A DNA stretch of 64,000 nucleotides from the NCBI RefSeq assembly GCF_024623325.1, contig NZ_JANJZD010000009.1, positions 124,001 to 188,000 of the forward strand. The letters are read 5' to 3'. The DNA comes from Acetatifactor muris (GTDB lineage: Bacteria > Bacillota > Clostridia > Lachnospirales > Lachnospiraceae). Of the stretch, positions 57,066-64,000 are shown in pieces (position 1 is the first letter of the stretch; each line of letters starts with the position of its first letter). The notes below the pieces were generated by a model. The model was not told the DNA's origin, made no database searches, and was given only the letters and a program-made list of their open reading frames with translations. A program made the position numbers and the translations under genes.

Positions 57066-57301
57066 GCCGCTCCCTCCTCAGCTTTCATCACATGATCCTC
57101 TCCGAAAACCACCGCCAGGGTGCTGCCATTCTCCCAATCCACATGGATGGAGCCGGAATCGTCCACCCCCGTCACCACCCCTTTCAGTCCGGGCGGCATC
57201 TCCCTGTAGGGGTCATCCATCCTTACCAGCTCCACCCGGCAGCCCCGCGGGTATTCCGCCCGCAGGGCCTCCAGCTCCTCCTTCCTGATGTCAAGCCTCA
57301 T
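57035..57301 (-). CDS. DUF4314-family protein
   Basis: 88 residues from the ATG at 57301. LRAEYPRGCRVELVRMDDPY, then PPGLKGVVTGVDDSGSIHVD and WENGSTLAVVFGEDH match the small SH3-like DUF4314 domain widespread in clostridial prophages and conjugative elements. Overlaps the cyclotransferase gene by 11 bases, so co-translated. Confidence 0.75.
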   Translation of the reverse strand: MRLDIRKEELEALRAEYPRGCRVELVRMDDPYREMPPGLKGVVTGVDDSGSIHVDWENGSTLAVVFGEDHVMKAEEGAAWNGQKRRGR

Positions 57302-57953
57302 CCTGCACACCCCCGTTCCCCCGCAGGGAGGCAAGCGCCGCCTCACGGCTGCGGAACATCCTGCCTATGGATACGCGGTAGAAATTCTGCGCCCTGTCAT
57401 AAAGTTCAAAATACCTGCCGTCATACCCCCGCACGGTGTACTGGTTTGTCAGCCCCTTTTTCTTATGGGTCAGCAGGAAGCAGGTGTCGCCTGTCCGCCA
57501 GCCGCCCGGAAGCGCCCTGTCCGGCCTGCATTCCCTGCAGGCGGTTTCCAGCGTCTCCATCGGGAACCCGAATTTCTCATAGGCGCGTTCCAGCACTCCG
57601 TAGTAAGCGCCGCCGGGTTCGCCCAGCCGCCTCCGCTCGTCCATGATGTAAACCATCGCCGTCACTTCCTGCCCGTCAAGGCGCACCGTCAGGTCCTTTT
57701 TGTAGTAAAAGGAAGGGAATCCCTCGTAGCGGTCAAGGCTTGCCTCGTCCGCCTCCCCGATCTCCCAGACCAGCGCCGGCACCCTGCCGCCCTCCTGCGG
57801 CTCTATGGTGGCGTATGCCCCCGTCAGCGAGCCTTTGAACAGCAGGCGGTAACCTTCCACCTCCGCCTGCCCCAAAAGCCGCGCTGTGGGGCACCTGTAG
57901 GCCATCTGCCCCTCGTCCATGTTGCTGCCGTAAGCAATGTACAGTTTCTTCAT
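57291..57953 (-). CDS. Gamma-glutamylcyclotransferase (AIG2-like)
   Basis: 220 residues. MKKLYIAYGSNMDEGQMAYR is the conserved YGSN substrate loop of the cyclotransferase fold; SLDRYEGFPSFYYKKDLTVR holds the catalytic-type Glu region (YEGFP). C-terminal 80 residues form an extra domain (TGDTCFLLTHKKKGLTNQYT). Family enzymes release 5-oxoproline from gamma-glutamyl amides. It lies 76 bases downstream of an amidoligase gene, a pairing described in comparative genomics as amide-bond forming plus removing enzymes on phage and mobile DNA. Substrate unknown. Confidence 0.85.
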   Translation of the reverse strand: MKKLYIAYGSNMDEGQMAYRCPTARLLGQAEVEGYRLLFKGSLTGAYATIEPQEGGRVPALVWEIGEADEASLDRYEGFPSFYYKKDLTVRLDGQEVTAMVYIMDERRRLGEPGGAYYGVLERAYEKFGFPMETLETACRECRPDRALPGGWRTGDTCFLLTHKKKGLTNQYTVRGYDGRYFELYDRAQNFYRVSIGRMFRSREAALASLRGNGGVQDEA

Positions 57954-58002
57954 AATCCATCATCCTTTCGCTTTTTAGTGAGGCTGCCCTCCTACTGCCT
58001 TA

Positions 58003-58020
58003 AGGGCGGTTTCCCGCCCG
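58003..58020 (-). terminator. Short hairpin after the amidoligase gene
   Basis: GGGCGG / CCGCCC with a 4-base loop; no T-run, low confidence as a terminator. Confidence 0.35.
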
Positions 58021-58029
58021 TTATGGCCT

Positions 58030-58920
58030 TCAAGCCGCGTTCCGCCATGCGGAGTTGCCTTCGAGGTGTTTCAGGAAGTGGAGCCTGCAGGTCTTGAACT
58101 CGTCCCCGCTAAGCCCAAGCCGGAGCATCCAGCACCGGAATGCGTATTTTTCGTTGTCGGTCACAGTCTTTCTTGCGGAGGCTTTTTTCTGCGTCAGCGC
58201 CTGGTGGCTCACCGCAAGGCTGAACTGTATGTATGCCTTGATCTCGCCCGCGTGGGTGGTGCTGTTGAAAAGCCGGAACTCAACCGTGCCTTTGGTGAAG
58301 GTCGAGTGTAAATTCAGCCCGTGGTACCTTGTATCGTTGTAATGCTCGTCCCTGCCCCTTGTGGAGCCTGCGTACCAGATGTCCTTTAAGGCTTCCATCG
58401 TCTGCGGCTTTCTGCGGTTGATGGCCTCGATCAGCTTTTCGTTGGTCTTCTGGCACCACCGCAGCCTTGCGGGGTCGATCCGGAGGGCTTTGTAAAGGAT
58501 GTCCTCCTTGCTCGCTATGATGTTCACAAGGTTCCGCAGGGTCTGCGGCGTGTAGCGGCTGGCGTCCACATGGATGTGGATGCCGCACTGGCCGTTTACA
58601 AAAGCCCCTTTGTGTCTTAGCTGCCTTACGATCTCCTGCAGATCCGGCAGGTCTTCGTAGGTAAGGATGGGGCTGACGATCTCGCATTTGTAGGTGTCGT
58701 TTGCGCCTACCGTGCGCCCGCCGCTCTTTTTCTGTGCAATGATGCTGGAGTCGTAGGTGGCTTTCCATGTCCTGCCCTGCCTGTCCTTTGCCCCGTAGGT
58801 CTTGTAGTAGGTGCCGATGTAAAAGCTCTCTGTGCCGAAATATTCTGCGATGGCCTCTGCTGCCTTTTCCCTTGTAATCCCTGTCATTTCAATCTCGATC
58901 CCGAATCTCTGTGTCCTCAT
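58030..58920 (-). CDS. Amidoligase (COOH-NH2 ligase family, Amidoligase_2)
   Basis: 296 residues. Glutamine-synthetase-like fold signatures: FGIEIEMTGITREKAAEAIA, CEIVSPILTYEDLPDLQEIV, CGIHIHVDASRYTPQTLRNL and KGTVEFRLFNSTTHAGEIKA, with His/Glu/Arg sites expected for ATP and metal. Such enzymes are predicted to form amide bonds on peptides or proteins; the substrate is not known. Has the shared leader motif and GGAGG ahead. The neighbouring cyclotransferase and the related C-terminal region of the next protein suggest a small functional module. Confidence 0.85.
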   Translation of the reverse strand: MRTQRFGIEIEMTGITREKAAEAIAEYFGTESFYIGTYYKTYGAKDRQGRTWKATYDSSIIAQKKSGGRTVGANDTYKCEIVSPILTYEDLPDLQEIVRQLRHKGAFVNGQCGIHIHVDASRYTPQTLRNLVNIIASKEDILYKALRIDPARLRWCQKTNEKLIEAINRRKPQTMEALKDIWYAGSTRGRDEHYNDTRYHGLNLHSTFTKGTVEFRLFNSTTHAGEIKAYIQFSLAVSHQALTQKKASARKTVTDNEKYAFRCWMLRLGLSGDEFKTCRLHFLKHLEGNSAWRNAA

Positions 58921-58952
58921 GTGCGTTTCCTCCTTGCGCTTGCTTTTCTTTT

Positions 58953-58975
58953 GGTAGTCTATTAATCACTCTGAA
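58953..58975 (-). promoter_or_regulatory. Shared leader motif, copy 2 (amidoligase)
   Basis: Identical 23 bases to copy 1 at 37151-37173 (core AGAGTGATTAATAGACTACC), 32 bases before the amidoligase start. Confidence 0.65.
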
Positions 58976-59028
58976 CGCACTATTTATCCACTTATTTCTG
59001 CTCATAATGTACACAAAGATTTCGGGGG

Positions 59029-59063
59029 AAAAGGCTGCAAATTTGTGTGTTTTACAGCCTTTT
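59029..59063. terminator. Bidirectional hairpin after the 294-residue gene
   Basis: AAAAGGCTG / CAGCCTTTT with a 17-base loop, 50 bases past the stop of the 59113-59997 gene. Confidence 0.55.
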
Positions 59064-59112
59064 CTGCTGTGCTTTTCCGGGTATCTTCTATGGTATAAAT
59101 ACGGGCGGCGGT

Positions 59113-59997
59113 TTACTCCATTCCCTTTTCAAAACTCTGGTTCACCTGCTCTATAAGGACCGCGTCCGCCTCCGTCCCCGCAAGCTCCGCCTCCGGCTGC
59201 CCTGCGGCTTCCACCGCCGCCTGCAGCCTTGCCGCCTCCCGCTCGTTCCGGCGGGCTTCCTGCCACCTCTGTTTGTTTTCCTCGGTGCGGAAAGCGGAAT
59301 GCCCTTTCAGGTTCTTAAGCAGGAGGTTCCTGACCTCTTTCCCCTCCGCGCCGCCGAAGCCCAGGCGCAGGAGCCATATCCTCATGTAGTATTTCTCGTT
59401 TTCCTCGATGGTCTCATCCGGCCTGATGCGTTTCTGCTCCTTTGCCTGCTGCGCCATCGCCGCTGTAAGGTGCGTGAATGCCCGTATCATGTCGGGGTCG
59501 TTGACGGCGGGGAGGGTGAATGCCGCTTTCCCGTCCGGGAAGCTGATGCCTCTGCATCCTTCCGCGTGGCTCTGGAATGTCTGCAGGAAAGTTTCCGCAT
59601 CGGGAATCTCCGCGCTGCCGAGCGCCTCCACCAGTTCCGCAGGAATCCGGAAGACCTCCTCCGCAAATGCCCTGTTGATAAGGTACTGCTTGCTGTGGAT
59701 GAGGTAAATAAGGTTCTTAAGCCCCTCCGCCGTCATTCCCTCCACCGGGAGGCTGACCGTTGTTTCCTCAATCTCCGTCTGCGGTGTGTCGATAAGGCCC
59801 TGCTCCAGAAGCCCCGCCCTTACCATCTCCGCTGTTTTCTCATCCCCGGTCTCCACTGCGCCGCCCCTGTCGATGGTGCAGTTCCCGATCTGGTAGCTGC
59901 AGGTCGGCACCCCAAGGTACCGGGAAGGCTGCCCTAAAATGGCGCTGACCGCCTTTACCACATCTTTCCTGTTTGCTGCATTCGTTTCAATCCTCAT
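59113..59997 (-). CDS. Phage/ICE protein often annotated as virulence-related, unknown function
   Basis: 294 residues from the ATG at 59997 (GGAGG upstream). MRIETNAANRKDVVKAVSAI, then LGVPTCSYQIGNCTIDRGGA and VEGMTAEGLKNLIYLIHSK follow a pattern known in proteins of clostridial mobile elements usually labelled virulence protein without evidence. The C-terminal half (ENEKYYMRIWLLRLGFGGAE, then KNLKGHSAFR) clearly resembles the end of the amidoligase (NEKYAFRCWMLRLGLSGDEF, LKHLEGNSAWR), so the two share a domain. Ends with an Ala/Glu coiled segment. Confidence 0.65.
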   Translation of the reverse strand: MRIETNAANRKDVVKAVSAILGQPSRYLGVPTCSYQIGNCTIDRGGAVETGDEKTAEMVRAGLLEQGLIDTPQTEIEETTVSLPVEGMTAEGLKNLIYLIHSKQYLINRAFAEEVFRIPAELVEALGSAEIPDAETFLQTFQSHAEGCRGISFPDGKAAFTLPAVNDPDMIRAFTHLTAAMAQQAKEQKRIRPDETIEENEKYYMRIWLLRLGFGGAEGKEVRNLLLKNLKGHSAFRTEENKQRWQEARRNEREAARLQAAVEAAGQPEAELAGTEADAVLIEQVNQSFEKGME

Positions 59998-60043
59998 CCT
60001 TTTTTCCTCCGTTTTTAAGCCCTCCGGCTTTGTTTTCCCTTTC

Positions 60044-60066
60044 GGTACTACATTAATCACTCTGAA
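60044..60066 (-). promoter_or_regulatory. Shared leader motif, copy 3
   Basis: TTCAGAGTGATTAATG then TAGTACC: the same motif with two to three changes, 46 bases before the 294-residue gene and within 40 bases of the methyltransferase stop. Confidence 0.55.
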
Positions 60067-60101
60067 CGGGGATAAAAGCAACTGAAATGTCGGAATAAAT
60101 G

Positions 60102-63100
60102 TCACAATAAAAATTCCGGGAACTGTGCATAGTACACAATGCCGCAAAGCACGAAATATACATTGGGCAGGGCGCAGCCATTCCCCCACATACGGTACTC
60201 CGCCGAATCGGAATGGGGGTCTTCCAGCCATTTGCGTATCTGGCTGTCAGACTTCGGTTTACTGGAGGTGCCTATAACTTTACGGTGGGTCTCGAACACC
60301 TCCCGCCAGAATATCATTTCTTCCTTCGTGGGATTCTCCGTACCCAGCCCGTCACACCACCAGTCCGGGAACCCCTGCAGCCTCGCGCATTCCGTAGGAG
60401 TCAGCCTGCGGACGATATAGTCCGGCTCTACGATATGATAATCGCCGCTGAACGCTTCCTGGTTGCCGAGCCACTGCTTGGAGCCCATGCTTGCGGAAAG
60501 TGTGCCGAATATCTCTTTGCCGGATGCGGTCTGCACGTCATTGATGACGGGCGGGTCCTTATAATCCGTAGCCACCAGCGTGTTTGCCAGTTCCTTTTCC
60601 GCCCGCGTGAAATGGGAATTCTTGCTCGTGCAGTAGGTGGGGTATGCCACCGCATGGCGGTCTGCCCCTGTCAGGCTGAAGCACACATCCTCATTCACGC
60701 CGCTGCCCTGCGGCCCGTTCTTATCATCCCGCCCGATCATGGAGCCCTGCACCGCCACCACGGCAATGCCGCCCTGGTTGCAGGATGGATTCCCGCCGTT
60801 GGCGTCAAGCGTCCGGGATGTGTCCGCCTCATAGAATCCGCTGTGGGGATTGCCGGATTTCATGGCATTGCTCTCTTTGGAGCAGATGCCGTATGCCTGC
60901 ACCACAAGTTCATTGCAGCGGCTTTCCCCGATATCAAATGTGTTGAGAGTGTTTGCCACTTTCCCGTCCTTCCAGGTCGGCGCTTCCTCTGCGGAATGCG
61001 GGCGCGTCCCTTTGCAGAAAGGCACAAAGAGGGTCTGGTCATTGCTGCAGGAAAGCGTTGCTGATTTATCATCCTGTATCAGCGCACCTTTTCCGCCGCC
61101 CTCACATCCAGAGCGGATTTTCAGCGTCTTTGGCGTTTCCACCACAAAGGGCTGGTTGTTCCCGCCCATGCCGTAGGTGGCATTGACCGTGGGCGCGGTC
61201 TCCAAAGGCCCCGTGTATCTCGTATCCTGAGAGTGGTTTTCAAATACTGCCTGCTCCAGCACACACGGGGGATGGTGCGCCTCCGCCCTTAAGGTACACG
61301 TCACGTCATCGGTCACGTCCATACGGCTCCCGCCCTGGTCGTTTAAACAGACGCTGATGCTGCCTGTTTCTCCAAAGCCTTCCGCAGCACCTCCGGCAGT
61401 TCCTTGCCACGCACGGAAGCCCTGCGGAGTATACCCTGACACGCCCTCGGACTCAAATAATATCTTTCCGGCACACCCGCCTGCAAAATCTGCGACAAGG
61501 TAGATGCGTTTCCTACGTTGGGGGACGCCCCACAGGCAGGCATCGAATACCCGCCACGCGAGGGAAAACCCGTCTGCCATGACGCATCCGGCATTCGCCC
61601 ATTTTCCCTTTGGAGGTCCAGGAACATGAATGCCCCCGTCTTTGACGGAGCAGACCGCTTCAAGCACTGCCCTGAAATCCTCCCCGCCGTTTGAGGAGAA
61701 TGCCCCCGGCACGTTCTCCCATACGATGAATCTTGGGTATCTCCCATCTGTCGCACACCTCATTTCCTTTATGATCCGTATTGCCTGAAAAAATAAACTG
61801 GACTGCTTTCCGTCAAGCCCCGCCCGTTTGCCTGCAATCGACAGATTCTGGCAGTTATGGACTACGATTCCGTCAGCCACATAGCTGTTATCATCCTCAA
61901 CGGTCAGATTATAGACCGTCTTAACTTCCCCTGTCGGTTCGGCGCTCCTCACCCTGTACCATGCGTGGGCTGCGTCTGTCAGGTGCGGCCTGCTGGCATT
62001 CCTGGAAAACACCACCATATAGCAGGGCTTCTGTGTGACTTTCCGCCCTTCAATCATCCTGTATTCACACGGCACAGTCCTGAACACAGTAGTCGAATAC
62101 CCCTGGACTTCCCCAAGTATCCGCAGCCCTTCCGCCAGCTTTTTGCTGATGGTCGTCACCCTCCATTCATTCTCCTTCGGCCTGTACCCATCGCTGTCAA
62201 AGAGCCCGTCCAGTATTGCCTGCCTGTATTCTTCCGGCAGCGTATACACCCACGGCATTATATATTTTCCGCCGGCATATTTCCCGAAATTGTCCGTGAG
62301 CCAGTTACAAAGCACCTGCCCGCAGAACCTGAACTTGATTGCGGTCCTGCACCTTTCCACGCTGTACGAGGATGTGACCTTTTCCACTATGGAGCGGAGC
62401 TCATCTTCCTTATCGTAGGAATCGCAGAGGTAAATCTGCCCGCTGCACTGCCCCTCCGGCCTGCCGGGTCTCTGCCCGTCACGGACCCACCCGTCACCAA
62501 GCCATCTTCCCACAAAATAAAAAAAGTCCCCATCCATCAGGGGCATCGGCTTCTGCTTCCTGCTCCCCGAATAATGCGGACTTATCATCTGTGTTTTCTC
62601 AATCTTTCTTGGAACGCCCCACAGCCGGCCTTTCATATCCGCCGCTGGTATCCATGATTTTTCTTCCTCGATCCTTATCTTATTTTCAATTTTCGATTCA
62701 CTGCTGCAATAAATAGGGTGGTTTTTAGTACATTCAAGCCCGTAATGGTTCCCCTTCAGGACTATGGTTTCAGCCTGTCTGGAACCGGCAGCCGTTACTT
62801 TCCTCCATCTACCTTTGTGCGTAAGCACACGCATCCCAACTTCTATCTGTTCTATTTCGGTATAGCCCTTGTCGGTAAGGACCAGCGTACCCGCAGGAAA
62901 ACACGGGCTGCCAAATGTTATGATGTCCACGGGTTCCACTTCATCCCCGCGGATGCTGTTCACGTCACCATAATGTTTCACAAAAGGCAGCCGTTTTGTG
63001 GTCACCCGGATAGGAAAAGGCTCCACTTCCGCAGCAAATACCGGGCGGATTCCGGCAATCAGGCCGCCAAGCTCAAAAGCGCCGGAGCCGGAGAACAGGC

Positions 63101-63131
63101 TGCCCAGCGTCAGTTTCCCATTTTCATCCAT
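60102..63131 (-). CDS. DNA (cytosine-5) methyltransferase containing an intein
   Basis: 1,009 residues from the ATG at 63131, which overlaps the stop of the small upstream gene (the longer frame to 63158 is less likely). C5-MTase motifs: I LFSGSGAFELGG, IV PCQ (split), VI WENVPGAF, VIII QRRKRIYLVADF, and IX/X RRLTPTECARLQGFPDWW with GNGCALPNVYFVL. A 350-residue intein interrupts motif IV exactly before the catalytic Cys. The spliced enzyme would have about 659 residues. A long recognition region (TRD) lies between VIII and IX. Likely protects phage DNA from restriction; sequence specificity unknown. Confidence 0.9.
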   Translation of the reverse strand: MDENGKLTLGSLFSGSGAFELGGLIAGIRPVFAAEVEPFPIRVTTKRLPFVKHYGDVNSIRGDEVEPVDIITFGSPCFPAGTLVLTDKGYTEIEQIEVGMRVLTHKGRWRKVTAAGSRQAETIVLKGNHYGLECTKNHPIYCSSESKIENKIRIEEEKSWIPAADMKGRLWGVPRKIEKTQMISPHYSGSRKQKPMPLMDGDFFYFVGRWLGDGWVRDGQRPGRPEGQCSGQIYLCDSYDKEDELRSIVEKVTSSYSVERCRTAIKFRFCGQVLCNWLTDNFGKYAGGKYIMPWVYTLPEEYRQAILDGLFDSDGYRPKENEWRVTTISKKLAEGLRILGEVQGYSTTVFRTVPCEYRMIEGRKVTQKPCYMVVFSRNASRPHLTDAAHAWYRVRSAEPTGEVKTVYNLTVEDDNSYVADGIVVHNCQNLSIAGKRAGLDGKQSSLFFQAIRIIKEMRCATDGRYPRFIVWENVPGAFSSNGGEDFRAVLEAVCSVKDGGIHVPGPPKGKWANAGCVMADGFSLAWRVFDACLWGVPQRRKRIYLVADFAGGCAGKILFESEGVSGYTPQGFRAWQGTAGGAAEGFGETGSISVCLNDQGGSRMDVTDDVTCTLRAEAHHPPCVLEQAVFENHSQDTRYTGPLETAPTVNATYGMGGNNQPFVVETPKTLKIRSGCEGGGKGALIQDDKSATLSCSNDQTLFVPFCKGTRPHSAEEAPTWKDGKVANTLNTFDIGESRCNELVVQAYGICSKESNAMKSGNPHSGFYEADTSRTLDANGGNPSCNQGGIAVVAVQGSMIGRDDKNGPQGSGVNEDVCFSLTGADRHAVAYPTYCTSKNSHFTRAEKELANTLVATDYKDPPVINDVQTASGKEIFGTLSASMGSKQWLGNQEAFSGDYHIVEPDYIVRRLTPTECARLQGFPDWWCDGLGTENPTKEEMIFWREVFETHRKVIGTSSKPKSDSQIRKWLEDPHSDSAEYRMWGNGCALPNVYFVLCGIVYYAQFPEFLL
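61854..62903 (-). other. LAGLIDADG intein in the methyltransferase
   Basis: 350 residues from CFPAGTLVLTDKGYTEIEQI to the end VADGIVVHN, followed by Cys +1 (CQNLSIAG). Splicing signals: Cys1, block B TKNHPIYC, C-terminal HN and Cys +1. Homing-endonuclease blocks FYFVGRWLGDGW and AILDGLFDSDGY are the two LAGLIDADG helices. Splicing restores GSP-CQNLS, so the catalytic Cys is also the +1 residue. Confidence 0.92.
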
Positions 63132-63303
63132 CAGAGCCACCCCCGTCCAGATCGTCACAGGTGATGCCCGCCAGTTCCGTCAGCACATCCTCGCAGGATG
63201 CCACCGCCGCATCCCATCCGCGGCTGAATGATTCCGATGCGTCACACCCGCCAAGACCGTGTATCCTGCGGAAAATCTCAACCAATAATCCCCTGTCACT
63301 CAT
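63124..63303 (-). CDS. Small acidic protein between the two methyltransferases
   Basis: 59 residues: MSDRGLLVEIFRRIHGLGGC, then DASESFSRGWDAAVASCEDV and LTELAGITCDDLDGGGSDG. The ATG overlaps the stop of the upstream methylase (ATGAGTGA) and its stop overlaps the next start (ATGGATGA), so all three are translated in series. SRGWDAAV resembles small clostridial phage proteins; function unknown. Confidence 0.6.
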   Translation of the reverse strand: MSDRGLLVEIFRRIHGLGGCDASESFSRGWDAAVASCEDVLTELAGITCDDLDGGGSDG

Positions 63304-64000
63304 TGCCTGCCGCCTCCTTTTCCAGTTCCGAATAAGGGATTTTCACCCCGTCCCTCTCCACGGACACATTCTCCGCAGAGCCGGCCTGCTCGATATAGCG
63401 GTTCACGATTACATCCGCAAACTTCTCATCCAGCTCTATGGTGTAGCAGATGCGGTTCGTCTGCTCACAGGCGACCAGCGTGGAGCCGGAGCCGCCGAAG
63501 GGGTCCAATACAATGCAGTTGCTCATGCTCGAATTCTTGATGGGATATGCAATTAATCCCACTGGCTTTTGGGTCGGATGACTGTCACTTTTCTTCGGGC
63601 GGTCAAATTCCCATATGGTGGTCTGCTTCCTGTCGGAATACCAGTTGTGCTTCCCGCCCTTCTTCCATCCGAACAGGCACGGCTCATGCTGCCACTGGTA
63701 GGGGCTCCGTCCAAGAACAAGGCTCTGCTTCTTCCAGATGCAGCACCCGGAAAGGTAAAATCCCGCCGCCTTGAACGCTTTCCTGAAATTCAGCCCTTCC
63801 GTATCAGCGTGAAATACATAGATAGAGGCATCGCTCTCCATGTGCTGCTCCATGTTTACGAATGCTGCAAAAAGGAACTGATAAAATTCCTTATCCGGCA
63901 TGTTGTCATTCATGATCTTCCCAGCAGTCCCCTCATAGTTCGCATTGTACGGCGGGTCTGTGACCACAAGGTTTGCTTTCGCCCCTGCCATCAGCACATC
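63296..64000 (-). CDS. DNA methyltransferase (DPPY type), partial
   Basis: Runs off the right edge; the start lies outside. About 234 residues seen. Motif IV is DPPYN (VVTDPPYNANYEGTAGKIMN), followed by SPYQWQHEPCLFGW, THPTQKP-like SDSHPTQKPVGLIAYPIKNS and motif I FGGSGSTLVACEQTNR. This order (IV before I) marks a beta-class N6-adenine or N4-cytosine methyltransferase. In clostridial phages it is often fused to an N-terminal ParB-like domain, which cannot be checked here. Confidence 0.9.
   Translation of the reverse strand, partial: DVLMAGAKANLVVTDPPYNANYEGTAGKIMNDNMPDKEFYQFLFAAFVNMEQHMESDASIYVFHADTEGLNFRKAFKAAGFYLSGCCIWKKQSLVLGRSPYQWQHEPCLFGWKKGGKHNWYSDRKQTTIWEFDRPKKSDSHPTQKPVGLIAYPIKNSSMSNCIVLDPFGGSGSTLVACEQTNRICYTIELDEKFADVIVNRYIEQAGSAENVSVERDGVKIPYSELEKEAAGNE

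Noticed and set aside
1..64000. tRNA or rRNA genes
   Set aside because: No cloverleaf or conserved rRNA segment was recognised on either strand.

Overview
The window looks like a chromosomal segment of a gut-type Clostridia, most probably Lachnospiraceae. The clues are clostridial-style Gly/Pro-rich surface proteins, strong GGAGG ribosome sites, class B and C sortases and an HK97-type siphovirus prophage. Almost everything is coded on the minus strand, so the logical reading direction is right to left. No tRNA or rRNA gene was seen.

Region 1 (1-5.7 kb): the end of a HlyC/CorC-type protein on the plus strand converges on a minus-strand run of class B sortase, amidase, pstS, pstC, pstA and pstB. 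The start of pstC and its leader are a copy of the amidase start and leader, so pstC begins with amidase-derived sequence.

Region 2 (5.8-32.5 kb): a very large surface-fibre locus. Read in the direction of transcription it contains: an active-looking tyrosine recombinase; a 380-bp segment bounded by perfect 21-bp inverted repeats that carries a promoter and a bidirectional terminator; a catalytically degenerate recombinase paralogue; a SARP/BTAD regulator; a small protein; a 2,719-residue adhesin; an inserted IS element with 17-bp ends and a 5-bp target duplication; two sortase-anchored pilins; two class C sortases; a pilin-like protein; two SipW-type secreted subunits and a SipW-like signal peptidase; an array of palindromic repeats; and two membrane-anchored surface proteins. 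The layout predicts a phase-variable switch: in the orientation seen here the best promoter points away from the adhesin operon (predicted OFF or low), and inversion would point it at the regulator and adhesin genes.

Region 3 (32.6-35.3 kb): a graveyard of mobile-element pieces (truncated XRE regulator, truncated IS66 transposase, toxin-like fragment), three back-to-back hairpins, and a compact candidate type I toxin-antitoxin locus: a 34-residue membrane peptide facing a roughly 90-nt antisense RNA.

Region 4 (about 35-64 kb): a prophage, left end with a large serine integrase and continuing past the right edge. From right to left: two DNA methyltransferases (one split by a LAGLIDADG intein at its catalytic Cys), an amidoligase / gamma-glutamylcyclotransferase group, small genes, terminase, portal, protease, capsid, connectors, tail genes including a chaperone with a classic A-AAA-AAC frameshift site, a RES-domain moron with its own promoter and terminators, tape measure, baseplate, a glycine-rich tip protein, holin, endolysin and integrase. 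A shared leader motif precedes three of the prophage genes.
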